Shown here piece by piece: positions 52,461 through 61,600 of a DNA stretch of 64,000 bases (positions within the stretch are counted from its first letter, which is position 1; every line of letters begins with the position of its first letter). The stretch is from Trebonia sp050013875. GTDB lineage: Bacteria; Actinomycetota; Actinomycetes; Streptosporangiales; Streptosporangiaceae. The position numbers and the translations under genes are program-made. The notes beneath the pieces were generated by a model. It saw only the letters and a program-made list of their open reading frames with translations. It searched no databases and was not told where the DNA came from. The stretch covers positions 1-64,000 of the forward strand of contig JBEKEK010000005.1 of assembly GCA_050013875.1 (NCBI GenBank), read 5' to 3'.

Positions 52461-52599
52461 GGGGGAGATTATGGCCTAATTCACGCTTGGCGCGGGTGGC
52501 TTTCAGCCAGTCGATGCGCTGGCCGGCGCGTCGCGCGGCCTCGTGCCGCCGCGGGTCTCACCTGCGAGGGAGCCCGGTGTTAGAAATGTCCAACATGTG

Positions 52600-52627
52600 T
52601 TTACGATTTCGCCCACGAGCGTACACT
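52600..52627 (+). promoter_or_regulatory. Promoter before GT2 copy F
   Basis: TTTACG at 52600-52605 and TACACT at 52622-52627 are separated by 16 bases, a reasonable -35/-10 pair. Transcription would begin near 52634, just before an in-frame GTG at 52638, with the well-spaced GGAGG and GTG 52692 further on. Confidence 0.45.
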
Positions 52628-52691
52628 CGTTGCACCTGTGTCTTGGATGTGGCAGCACAGTGATGTGCGACTACATGTGGAGGTTCCCGAC

Positions 52692-53639
52692 GTGCGTGCC
52701 CCAGAGATCTCTGTGGTGATCTGCGCCTACACCGAAGAGCGGTGGGAGCAGACGTGCGCCGCGGTTGACTCGGTTCGCCGGCAGAGCCTGCCGAGTCTCG
52801 AGATCATCCTGGTCACCGACTGCAACGCTGCCCTTTTCCGGCGCGCCACGGTAGCCATGCCTGACGTGACCGTGGTGGAGAACCAGGAGCGCCGGGGCAT
52901 CTCCGGCGCCCGCAACACCGGGACTGCCCGGGCACGAGGCGAGATCATCGCGTTCCTCGATGACGACGCGACCGCCCATGAGGACTGGCTGAAGTTCCTC
53001 GCCGACGCCTACGAGGACTCCGCGGTCATCGGAACCGGTGGTTTGACGGTCCCGCAATGGCTGACGGCGCGTCCCTCCTGGATGCCTGAGGAGTTTTACT
53101 GGGTCATCGGGTGCAACTACCTCGGCCTGCCGCCCTCCGGGGCCAGGGTCAGGAACCTGATGGGTGCGAACATGTCGTTCCGCAGGGAAGCGTTCGACCT
53201 GGTCAAGAGCGGGTTTACCGCGGGCATCGGGCGGACTGCGACCGGACGGCCGTTCGGCTGCGAGGAGACCGAGTTCTGCATAAGGCTCAGCCGGGCCCTG
53301 CCGGGGGCGCTCCTGGTGACCGATCACCGGGCAGTGATCTGGCACAACGTCCCCAAGAGCCGCTGCACTGTCTCGTACTTCATCTCCCGCTGCTACGCGG
53401 AGGGCCTATCCAAGGCGCAGATCGTCGCGAGCGTTGGCGGGTCTGACGGTCTGTCAACGGAGTACGCCTACGCCACAAGGAAGCTTCCGCTCGCGGTGGC
53501 GCGCGGTGTCGCCGACGTGTTCCGTGGCGATCCGGCCGGTCTCGGCCGGGCCACGGCGATCATCGCCGGCCTCGCCGTGACCGCGACTGGCTACGCGAGA
53601 GGCAAGGTCGGCCGGCCGGGTCGGGCGCGGGCAGCGTGA
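52692..53639 (+). CDS. GT2 glycosyltransferase (copy F)
   Basis: A 315-residue enzyme and paralogue of copy E. Motifs are EISVVICAYTEERWEQTCAA, ISGARNTGTARARGEIIAFL, FLDDDATAHEDWLKFL (DXD region) and GCEETEFCIRLSRALPGALL. The C-terminus has a hydrophobic stretch (ATAIIAGLAVTATGYARG) that may anchor it. GTG 52692 follows GGAGG with eight bases. GTG 52638 or ATG 52647 would add 15-18 residues and cannot be excluded. A TACACT promoter element lies upstream. It probably belongs to the same surface-polymer pathway. Confidence 0.88.
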   Translation: MRAPEISVVICAYTEERWEQTCAAVDSVRRQSLPSLEIILVTDCNAALFRRATVAMPDVTVVENQERRGISGARNTGTARARGEIIAFLDDDATAHEDWLKFLADAYEDSAVIGTGGLTVPQWLTARPSWMPEEFYWVIGCNYLGLPPSGARVRNLMGANMSFRREAFDLVKSGFTAGIGRTATGRPFGCEETEFCIRLSRALPGALLVTDHRAVIWHNVPKSRCTVSYFISRCYAEGLSKAQIVASVGGSDGLSTEYAYATRKLPLAVARGVADVFRGDPAGLGRATAIIAGLAVTATGYARGKVGRPGRARAA

Positions 53640-53762
53640 GCACAGCGAAACACCGCGCCCTATGCGGTCAGAAGCGGCAACTGCCTCATCCATGCTGGTT
53701 TGCGGTGGTAGCATCCACGCTCATGCCGGGTCCCCGTCTAGCGCCCGGTGGTTGGATGCTTC

Positions 53763-54728
53763 GTGTACACCGACGATAGGCCCGGCCAGCAGGCTCCGCC
53801 GTCAAGGGAAAGACGGCGCCGTAAGCCCTGGGGCACCGAAGCCGTGCTGTCCACGGTGCTTGCCGCTGGGGTGGTCATCGCTGTTGGCGTGATGGCTTAC
53901 GCGTCGCTCGACGGCTCGTCGAAGTACGTGTCGGCGAGCGCGGTTTCGACTCCTAGCCCGACCCACAGCTCGACGGTCCATAGCCAGGCGCAGTCAACCG
54001 TGGGCCAGGCGAAGAAGGTGGACGCCGGCCCCCCGGGCACGTGGAAACTGGCCTTCGATTCTGATTTCTCCGGCCCTACTCTCGACGCCGGCGTGTGGTC
54101 GACCTGTTATTGGTTCGCTACCTCAGACGCTGGCTGCACCAACAATGGCAACAGCAGCGAAGAGAAGGAGTGGTACCAGCCCTCCCAGGACCAGCTGAGC
54201 GGCGGCATCCTGCACCTGACCGCGCAGCATGAGCCCACCGAAGGCGCGTCCGCGAAGGGCGCGCCGAAGGAGTACTCCTGCCGGTCTGGCATGGTCACTA
54301 CCGCGCCTGGCTTCAATTTCGAGTACGGCTACGTGCAGATGGTCGCGCGGCTGCCGTACGGCAATGGCCTGTGGCCGGCCTTCTGGCTCGCTGCCTCGAA
54401 TAAGAAGTGGCCGCCAGAGGTCGATATTTTCGAGCACTGGAATTCCGATGACAATACCGGTGCCTACTTGCATCCCTTGAAGGGGGTACGGCAAGGCGGG
54501 CGAGTCCAGGCGGTGGCAAACCTCTCCCAAGGCTGGCATACCTTCGCACTTTCGTGGACCAAGAACAAGCTCACCTGGTACATCGACGGCTATCAGATGT
54601 TTAGCACAACGACCAGCATTCCCCGGCAAGACATGTACATCATCGCGAACGTGGCTGACACAAGCACCGCTGCCACATCGTGCTCGGGAACGATGCTTGT
54701 CAAGTCGATTAAAGTGTGGCAGCCCTAA
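53763..54728 (+). CDS. GH16-family secreted enzyme (copy 2)
   Basis: A 321-residue protein with an N-terminal membrane segment (AVLSTVLAAGVVIAVGVMAYA) and a Ser/Thr/Pro linker. The GH16 domain has catalytic EVDIFE at about residues 219-224 in KWPPEVDIFEHW, with GLWPAFWLAASNKKWP before it. Shared phrases EEKEWYQPSQDQ and FNFEYGYVQMVARLPYGNGL show close kinship with copy 3. GTG 53763 is used after GGTTGGA, and GTG 53748 is possible. It follows GT2 copy F on the same strand and is convergent with the flavoprotein gene. Confidence 0.9.
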   Translation: MYTDDRPGQQAPPSRERRRRKPWGTEAVLSTVLAAGVVIAVGVMAYASLDGSSKYVSASAVSTPSPTHSSTVHSQAQSTVGQAKKVDAGPPGTWKLAFDSDFSGPTLDAGVWSTCYWFATSDAGCTNNGNSSEEKEWYQPSQDQLSGGILHLTAQHEPTEGASAKGAPKEYSCRSGMVTTAPGFNFEYGYVQMVARLPYGNGLWPAFWLAASNKKWPPEVDIFEHWNSDDNTGAYLHPLKGVRQGGRVQAVANLSQGWHTFALSWTKNKLTWYIDGYQMFSTTTSIPRQDMYIIANVADTSTAATSCSGTMLVKSIKVWQP

Positions 54729-54735
54729 CGTACGC

Positions 54736-55941
54736 CTAGCGCAGGGCAGGTTCCGCTGCTGAGCTAGCCCGGCTTCGCCTTCCCTCGGTCAGCTGCTGGC
54801 AGACTTCCCTCGTCGAGCGGCGTGCATCAGCGCCGATGACGCCCACATCTCCTTCGTAGCCGAGGAAGTACAGTCCGGCCGCGGTTGCCGATTCGTGCTT
54901 GCTGCGGGGCACGCCGTGATCATCGAGTACGCCGAGATGGCCGACGAGCGGTTCGAGCCCGGTCCTGAACCCAGTCGCGGCGACGATCGCGTCCGGGCAG
55001 AACGTGGTCCCGTCATTGAGCTGAACGCCATTGACGTCGACCGACGACACCCCGGCGACGATCTCGATTCGCCCGCCCTTGATCGCCTCGACCACGTCGG
55101 GATCTATGATCGTCGGCTGCAACTCTTCCCGGAGAGAGACGGTATAGATGCCCTCTTCCGGGAGCGTGAGCCCCCAAGGGGCAAGATCGCCGACGGCCTT
55201 GAGCCGGATGAACGTGTCGATGGAGTCCGCGATCCGCACCGGCAGTCGCTGCAGCACCGCCTCGTGCAGATCGCAGGGTCCCCAGGCAGAGGTTCGCATG
55301 ACGATGTGCGGCGGTCTGCGGACCGCGAGCCGTACCCTTGTGGCACCGCCCTGGATGAGATCGCCTGCGATGTCCATGCCGGAGCAGCCGCTCCCGACGA
55401 CGAGCACATCTTTGCCGCGGAATTCGCCCGGGTTGCGGTACTCGGCCGAGTGCAGCAGGCGGCCGGGAAACCGGCCATGCCCAGGCCAGTCCGGCATCTT
55501 CGGAGCCCGCTCCTGCCCGGTGGCGACGATGACCTCGCGGGCCGTCCGCTCCCCGGCCGACGTGGCCAGCCGCCAGCCGCCGGGGATCCGGTCGATACGG
55601 TCGACTTTGACACCGAAGGTCACCCGCAGGTCATGCTTGGCGACGTAGGACTCCATGTAGCGGACGAATTGGTCTCGGGTCGGGAAGGCCGGGGTCCTTT
55701 CCCGGAAGCGGCCGAACCAGAGCATTATGTTCCACCGGCAGGTGTTCATCCGCAGCCGGTCGTATCGCTGCCGCCAGGAGGACCCGACGCCTTCGCCGCA
55801 CTCGAGGATCTCGGCGGGCACACCCAGCTTGCCAAGTCTCGCAGCGGCGGCCAGCCCGGCGAGTCCGGCTCCGATAATCAAGACGGGCTCGGCGTCCTTG
55901 GGTTCTGGTCTGGTTGGCAGCCAGGCCGTGTCGGTCGCCAT
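54736..55941 (-). CDS. Flavin-containing monooxygenase-like FAD/NAD(P) oxidoreductase
   Basis: A 401-residue flavoenzyme. FAD binding is VLIIGAGLAGLAAAARLG. NADPH binding is DVLVVGSGCSGMDIAGDL, and an FMO-like linker is FGRFRERTPAFPTRDQFVRY. The C-terminal GLYFLGYEGDVGVIGAD is typical. It may hydroxylate an organic substrate, but nothing links it to sugar chemistry, so its role in the locus is open. ATG 55941 follows AAGGAG (55951-55956 on the plus strand). Two imperfect 28-base direct repeats overlap this leader and could be regulatory. Confidence 0.88.
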   Translation of the reverse strand: MATDTAWLPTRPEPKDAEPVLIIGAGLAGLAAAARLGKLGVPAEILECGEGVGSSWRQRYDRLRMNTCRWNIMLWFGRFRERTPAFPTRDQFVRYMESYVAKHDLRVTFGVKVDRIDRIPGGWRLATSAGERTAREVIVATGQERAPKMPDWPGHGRFPGRLLHSAEYRNPGEFRGKDVLVVGSGCSGMDIAGDLIQGGATRVRLAVRRPPHIVMRTSAWGPCDLHEAVLQRLPVRIADSIDTFIRLKAVGDLAPWGLTLPEEGIYTVSLREELQPTIIDPDVVEAIKGGRIEIVAGVSSVDVNGVQLNDGTTFCPDAIVAATGFRTGLEPLVGHLGVLDDHGVPRSKHESATAAGLYFLGYEGDVGVIGADARRSTREVCQQLTEGRRSRASSAAEPALR

Positions 55942-55954
55942 CGCCTCGAACTCC

Positions 55955-56010
55955 TTCGCACATTAACTCGGGCTGCAACACGTTCGGACATTAACGCGGG
56001 CTGCAGCACC
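55955..56010. promoter_or_regulatory. Two imperfect 28-bp direct repeats in the flavoprotein gene leader
   Basis: Units 55955-55982 and 55983-56010 differ at four positions and share ACATTAAC and CGGGCTGCA. They sit directly upstream of the flavoprotein ATG at 55941 and include its ribosome-binding site region, so a repressor bound here could block transcription or translation. Confidence 0.6.
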
Positions 56011-56261
56011 GCCCCGGCCACTGAGGATACGGGGCAGGAGACCAGGCTGTGGGTGAAATCATTACAGCCCGCGCTGGATGCGGTTGAACTGTGACAAACA
56101 TCGCGAGACGGCGGGGGCCGGCTGAGCTGCCGTGACCGCGGCCGCCGTGACCGCGGCGGCCGGGGCCGAACCGGTTGCGGCGGCCGCGTCACCTATGCCA
56201 GGATTCCACTGGACTGTTAGGTTTTCACTGCAAATTTGTGACTCGAAGGCCCTAATGATTT

Positions 56262-56306
56262 CAGCCCCTTGATTCCGGTCAAAGGTCTGCCGTATATCAA
56301 GGGCTG
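56262..56306. promoter_or_regulatory. Inverted repeat upstream of GH16 copy 3
   Basis: CAGCCCCTTGAT at 56262-56273 pairs with ATCAAGGGCTG at 56296-56306, with one bulged base and a loop of about 22 bases. It lies 25 bases before the TTG start. It could be an operator for a regulator of the hydrolase gene or a leader hairpin. Confidence 0.5.
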
Positions 56307-56330
56307 GTAATTGCGGTTACACAATAGCGT

Positions 56331-57260
56331 TTGGATGGACTCATCATCGAAGACAATCGGGTTGGCTATACCGAGCGGCGTAGTGCGCCGCGGCTGCGCA
56401 CTAAGCACGCTCGCGCGCGGGCGAAGCGGACGCTCGCGGCGTTCGCCGCCACCGTTGCCCTCGCGGCGGCGTTCACCGCAGGCACGGTGGCGAAGGAGTC
56501 TGTCAGCAGCAAGAGCGACGCGGCGGTCGCGGCCGCGGCTACTCCCAAGCTGACGGTCCCCAAGGGCTGGGAACTCACCTTCAACCAAGGCTTCTCCGGC
56601 ACGAAGCTGAACACCAAGGTCTGGTCGACTTGCTACTGGTGGGTCAAGCCGGGCAAGGGTTGCACCAACAATGGCAACGGCAACGAAGAGAAGGAGTGGT
56701 ATCAGCCCTCCCAGGACCAGGTGAGCGCTGGCGAACTGCACCTGGTGGCGAAGCGCGAGGCCACCGCGGGAACCAATGCGAACGGCAAGCCGGAGACGTT
56801 CTACTGCCGCTCAGGCATGGTGACGACGAACACGAGCTTCAACTTCGAGTACGGCTTCGCCCAGTTCGTCGTCCGGCTGCCCTACGGCAACGGGCTGTGG
56901 CCCGCGCTGTGGCTGGCCGCGTCGAACCACAAGTGGCCGCCGGAGATCGACATCCTTGAACACTGGGATTCGCAGACCAATGCCGGCGTCTACCTCCACC
57001 CGACGGACGGGATTCGCCAGGGCGGCCGGGTTAACCTGCCGAGCAACTTCTCGAAGGGCTGGCACAGTGTCACCCTCGACTGGACGAAAACCCGCATCAC
57101 CTGGTATTTCGACGGCCACCAGGTGTTCACCAGCACCAAGGACATCCCGCAGCAGAAGATGTACCTCGTCATGAACGTGGCCGACACCAGCACCGTCGCG
57201 GGCGCCTGCAACGCGACGATGCTCGTCAAGACGGTCAAGGTCTGGCAGCCGAAGGCCTGA
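56331..57260 (+). CDS. GH16-family secreted enzyme (copy 3)
   Basis: A 309-residue protein. The N-terminal region is basic (ARARAKRT) and followed by a signal helix (LAAFAATVALAAAFTAGT). The GH16 domain has catalytic EIDILE at about residues 205-210 in KWPPEIDILEHW. It shares EEKEWYQPSQDQ and LPYGNGLWPALWLAASN with copy 2, so it is a recent duplicate. A stop codon lies two codons upstream, and the only start before the signal is TTG at 56331, a rare choice. Tandem repeats and a strong hairpin follow its stop. It may trim or remodel the same polymer as copies 1 and 2. Confidence 0.85.
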   Translation: MDGLIIEDNRVGYTERRSAPRLRTKHARARAKRTLAAFAATVALAAAFTAGTVAKESVSSKSDAAVAAAATPKLTVPKGWELTFNQGFSGTKLNTKVWSTCYWWVKPGKGCTNNGNGNEEKEWYQPSQDQVSAGELHLVAKREATAGTNANGKPETFYCRSGMVTTNTSFNFEYGFAQFVVRLPYGNGLWPALWLAASNHKWPPEIDILEHWDSQTNAGVYLHPTDGIRQGGRVNLPSNFSKGWHSVTLDWTKTRITWYFDGHQVFTSTKDIPQQKMYLVMNVADTSTVAGACNATMLVKTVKVWQPKA

Positions 57261-57328
57261 TGTCCGTGATCTGAAAATGTCCGTGATCTGAAAATGTCCG
57301 TGATCTGAAAATGTCCGTGATCTGAAAA
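57261..57328. repeat. Four perfect 17-bp tandem repeats
   Basis: TGTCCGTGATCTGAAAA occurs four times without change, starting at 57261, right after the stop of GH16 copy 3. AT-rich for this genome and exact, so it is young or selected. It is followed by a 13-bp hairpin (57335-57370) and then the next gene. Confidence 0.9.
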
Positions 57329-57334
57329 TGACGA

Positions 57335-57370
57335 CGGCCGGTCTCCCCGTTCGCATCGGGAGACCGGCCG
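57335..57370 (+). terminator. Strong hairpin between GH16 copy 3 and the second epimerase gene
   Basis: CGGCCGGTCTCCC pairs perfectly with GGGAGACCGGCCG around a 10-base loop. A 13-bp GC-rich stem like this terminates transcription in actinobacteria without a long T tract. The next ATG is only 18 bases further, so it may instead be part of that gene's leader. Confidence 0.7.
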
Positions 57371-57388
57371 CCTCACGGGGGAGTTGCG

Positions 57389-58420
57389 ATGAAGGTCCTC
57401 GTCGCCGGCGACGGCGGTTACATAGGCGCTGTTCTGGTTCCGCTCTTCCGCGCCGCCGGGCACCAGATCGATGGACTTGACCTGGGTCTTTACGAGGGAT
57501 GTGACCTGGGGCCGGCCGCCGACCCCGGGCCGAGGGCGCCGGCTGACATGCGGGACGTCACCCCGGGCCAACTGGCGGGCTATGACGCGGTTCTCTGCCT
57601 GGCCGCGCTCTCCAACGACCCGCTGGGCGACCTGAACCCCGCGGCGACGTATTCGGTGAACCTGGACGGCACGCTGCACTTGGCCAGGACGGCCAAGGAG
57701 GCAGGCGTGCCGCGGTTCCTGTTCTCGTCGTCCTGCAGTCTGTACGGTGCCGCCGGTTCGGCCGCCGTCGCCGAGGACGCCGAGCTGAACCCGGTCACGC
57801 CCTACGGGGAGACCAAGGTGCTCGCGGAGCGCGAGCTGGCCAAGCTGGCGGACGACAACTTCAGCCCAAGCTACCTGCGCAACGCGACCGCCTACGGCGC
57901 CTCGACCCGGCTCCGGCTAGACATCGTCGTGAACAACCTCACCGCCGTCGCGCTGACCACCGGCCAGGTCCGCCTGGAAAGCGACGGCACCCCGTGGCGG
58001 CCGCTGGTGCACATCGAGGACATCAGCCGCGCGTTCCTGGCCGTGCTCGAAGCGCCGCGCGAGAAGGTCCACAACGAGGCGTTCAACGTCGGCCGGGAAG
58101 AGGACAACGTCCAGGTGCGCGATATCGCCGAGATGGTCCGCGACACCGTTCCTGGCTCATCGGTCACGCTGGCCGCCAATGCCGGGCCTGACCTGCGCGA
58201 TTACCGCGTTGATTTCGGCAAGCTGGTCGGCACCTTCCCTGACCTCGGCTTCCGCTGGCACGTAGCTGACGGGGTCCGTGAGCTGCTCGACAGCTATCTC
58301 ACGTACGGGCTGACCTACGAGGACTTCACCGGACCGCGCTACGTCCGGCTCCGCCGGATCAAGGAACTGCTCGCCGCCGGGGAAATCGACGAGCTGCTCC
58401 GCCGGACCAGCGCGCGATAG
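57389..58420 (+). CDS. NAD-dependent epimerase/dehydratase
   Basis: A 343-residue extended SDR. The NAD motif is VLVAGDGGYIGAVLVPLF, an unusual form with GDGG. Catalytic residues are in SSSCSLYGAAG and TPYGETKVLAEREL. Substrate-binding phrases are NATAYGASTRLRLDIVVN and RPLVHIEDISRAF. It resembles dTDP- or NDP-sugar dehydratases and epimerases that modify nucleotide sugars, but the exact reaction is not fixed. It closes the polysaccharide locus. It lies 18 bases after the hairpin and starts at ATG 57389. Confidence 0.88.
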   Translation: MKVLVAGDGGYIGAVLVPLFRAAGHQIDGLDLGLYEGCDLGPAADPGPRAPADMRDVTPGQLAGYDAVLCLAALSNDPLGDLNPAATYSVNLDGTLHLARTAKEAGVPRFLFSSSCSLYGAAGSAAVAEDAELNPVTPYGETKVLAERELAKLADDNFSPSYLRNATAYGASTRLRLDIVVNNLTAVALTTGQVRLESDGTPWRPLVHIEDISRAFLAVLEAPREKVHNEAFNVGREEDNVQVRDIAEMVRDTVPGSSVTLAANAGPDLRDYRVDFGKLVGTFPDLGFRWHVADGVRELLDSYLTYGLTYEDFTGPRYVRLRRIKELLAAGEIDELLRRTSAR

Positions 58421-58676
58421 CAGGGGGGCCTCGTCGGCGGGACCACGCTCGCGCCACCGCCAAGGACATTTTCTGGGCGCGGTGGTGGTTGTAGGCGGTG
58501 GCGGGTGCGCGGAGGGCTAGGAAGTAAACTGGATGCGGTCTAGGCGTGCGCCCGTTCCTGAGTCGTTAACGGGCGCCGCGGTCCGGGAGCGCACGGGGAT
58601 CGCGCGCCCGGTGCCGCCTGCGGGCGGGCCGCGCCCGCTGAACCAGGGAACCCCGCATACCCGACGTTGGGACACC

Positions 58677-61600
58677 ATGAGCCTCGCTGGACTGCTCGCC
58701 GCTGTAGCCGACGATGCACAGCTCCGTACCGCGCTTGCCCGCCCTGACCTGCCCGGCGCAGGCGAGCGCGACCTTGTCGCGCCGTCGGCGCTGCGGCCGC
58801 TGCTAGTCGCGGCGCTGGCGGCAGGCACCGTGGCCCCGGACGGCCGGGGGCGCTTCGTGCTGGCGGTGACCGCGACCGCCCGGGAAGCCGAGGACCTGAC
58901 CGCGGCGCTCGGCGCGTTCCTGCCGCCGCGTTCGGTGGCGACATTCCCCGGCTGGGAGACACTGCCGCATGAGCGGCTCTCGCCCCGCTCGGACACCGTT
59001 GGCCAGCGGATCGCGGTACTGCGTCGGCTCGCGCACCCCGGCGCGGCCGGTGATGAACTTGGCGGGGCGCTCTCGGTGGTGGTCGCGCCGGTGCGGTCCC
59101 TGTTGCAGCCGATCGTCGCCGGGCTCGGTGATCTTGAGCCGGTACGGCTCGCCGTCGGCGACGACGCCGATCCCGAGGACGTGATCACCCGGCTGGTCGA
59201 GATCGGCTACGCACGGGTCGAGATGGTCAGCAAGCGCGGCGAGCTGGCGGTCCGCGGCGGGCTGCTCGACGTGTTCCCGCCGACCGAGGAGCACCCGCTG
59301 CGGATCGAGTTCTTTGGCGACACGGTCGATGAGATCCGCGTCTTCAAGGTCGCCGACCAGCGCTCGGCCGGGATCTCTGAGCACGGCCTATGGGCACCGC
59401 CCTGCCGGGAGCTGCTGCTGACGCCGTCGGTCCGCGCCCGGGCCAAGGAGCTGGCGGCCAAGCACCCGGCCGTCTCCGACATCCTCGGCAAGATCGCCGA
59501 CGGGATCACGGTCGAGGGAATGGAAGCGTTCGCCTCCGTCCTCGCCGACCACATGGAGCTGCTCGTCGACCAGTTGCCGATCGGCGGCCTGGTGCTCTCC
59601 TGCGACCCCGAGCGGATCAGGACCAGGGCCACCGAGCTCGTCTCCACCAGCCAGGAATTCCTCGAGGCCTCCTGGGCCAGCGCGGCGGCGGGCGGCGAGG
59701 CGCCGATTGACCTCGGCGGGTCGGCCTTCCAGCCGATCGCCACGGTCCGCGAGCACACGGCGGAGCTCGGCATCCCGTGGTGGACGCTCGCCCCGTTCGG
59801 CGCCACCGAGGGTGTTACCGCGGAAGAAGAGGCCGGCCAGCCCGCGGGGCAATACGGGGATCAGGGTAACGACGGTCCGTTCACCATAAGCATTCACGCT
59901 CAGGCGGCGGCCGCCTATCGCGGCGAGACCAGCCGCATGATCGGCGACGTCCGCCAGTGGCTGGCGCAGGGGTGGCGGGTGGTGCTCGTCACCGAGGGGC
60001 ACGGGCCGGCCCAGCGCCTGGCGGAGGTGCTGCGGGGCGAGGGGTTCGGCGCCCGGCTTGGCGACATCGAGGCCGACCCCGAGGGCGGCGTCCCCTACGT
60101 GGCGACCGGGGAGCTGCGCCAGGGGTTCAGCTGGCCGGCGGTGAAGCTGGCGGTGCTGACCGAGGCGGACTTCGCCGCACGCGGTGCCTCCCGGCCGGGC
60201 ACTCGCGACGAACGGCGGATGCCGTCCGCACGGCGGCGCGGCGGGGTGGACCCGCTGCAGCTGCGGCCGGGCGATTACGTGGTGCACGAGCAGCACGGGG
60301 TCGGCCGGTTCATCGAGATGACCAGCAGGACCGCCGGCGGAGCGACCCGCGACTACCTGGTGCTTGAGTACGCGGCGGCCAAGCGCGGGCACCCGCCCGA
60401 CCGGCTGTACGTGCCGACCGACCAGCTTGACGAGGTCACCAAGTACTCCGGTGGCGAGGCGCCTGCCTTGCACCGGCTGGGCGGTGCGGACTGGGCGAAG
60501 ACCAAGAGCCGGGCGCGCAAGGCGGTCCGCGAGATCGCGGCCGAGCTGATCCGGCTCTACTCCGCGCGGATGGCCTCGCCCGGGTACGCGTTCGGGCCCG
60601 ACACGCCGTGGCAGCGGGAGCTTGAGGACGCGTTCCCCTACGTGGAGACGCCTGACCAGCTCTCGGCGGTGGACGACGTCAAGCGCGACATGGAGAAGCC
60701 GGTCCCGATGGACCGGCTGATCTGCGGCGACGTCGGGTACGGCAAGACCGAGATCGCGGTCAGGGCCGCGTTCAAGGCGGTGCAGGACGGCAAGCAGGTG
60801 GCCGTGCTTGTCCCCACCACCCTGCTGGCGCAGCAGCACTTCAACACGTTCTCCGAGCGGTACGCGCCGTTCCCGGTGACGGTGAAGGCGCTGTCGCGGT
60901 TCCAGACCACCGCCGAGGCGGCCGAGACGCAGCGCGGCCTGGCCGACGGGACCGTGGACGTGGTGATCGGCACGCACCGGCTGCTGTCATCGGAGACGCG
61001 GTTCCGCCAGCTCGGCCTGGTGATCATCGACGAGGAGCAGCGGTTCGGCGTCGAGCACAAGGAGTACCTCAAGCGGCTGCGCACCGAGGTGGACGTGCTC
61101 GCGATGTCCGCGACGCCCATCCCGCGCACGCTGGAGATGGGCGTGGCGGGCATCCGCGAGATGTCGACGATCCTGACGCCGCCGGAAGAGCGGCACCCGG
61201 TCCTGACGTTCGTCGGCGGCTACGACGAGAAGCAGATCGCGGCGGCCATCCGGCGTGAGCTGCTCCGCGATGGCCAGGTCTTCTTCGTGCACAACCGGGT
61301 GCAGTCGATCCGCAAGGTCGCCTCGCAGTTGGCGGAGATCGTGCCCGAGGCGCGCATCCAGGTCGCGCACGGCCAGATGAACGAGCACGAGCTCGAGAAG
61401 ATCATGGTGGACTTCTGGGACCGGAACTTTGACGTCCTGGTCGCGACGACCATCGTGGAAAGCGGGCTGGACATCCCGAACGCGAACACGCTGATCGTCG
61501 ACCGCGCCGACGCGGCCGGGCTCTCCCAGCTGCATCAGCTCCGCGGCCGGGTCGGGCGCGGGCGGGAGCGGGCCTACGCCTACTTCCTCTACCCGCCGGA

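Larger units (their letters stand above)
55942..56330. other. Divergent intergenic region between the flavoprotein and GH16 copy 3
   Basis: A 389-base gene-free stretch. It holds the 28-base direct repeats at 55955-56010, two copies of GCCGTGACCGCGGC near 56128-56155, an inverted repeat at 56262-56306, and the start region of the third GH16 gene. No ORF is supported. Confidence 0.6.

Noticed and set aside
24697..58420. An NRPS, PKS or RiPP gene cluster.
   Set aside because: No carrier-protein, ketosynthase, condensation or precursor-peptide motif occurs, and the genes fit a polysaccharide locus.
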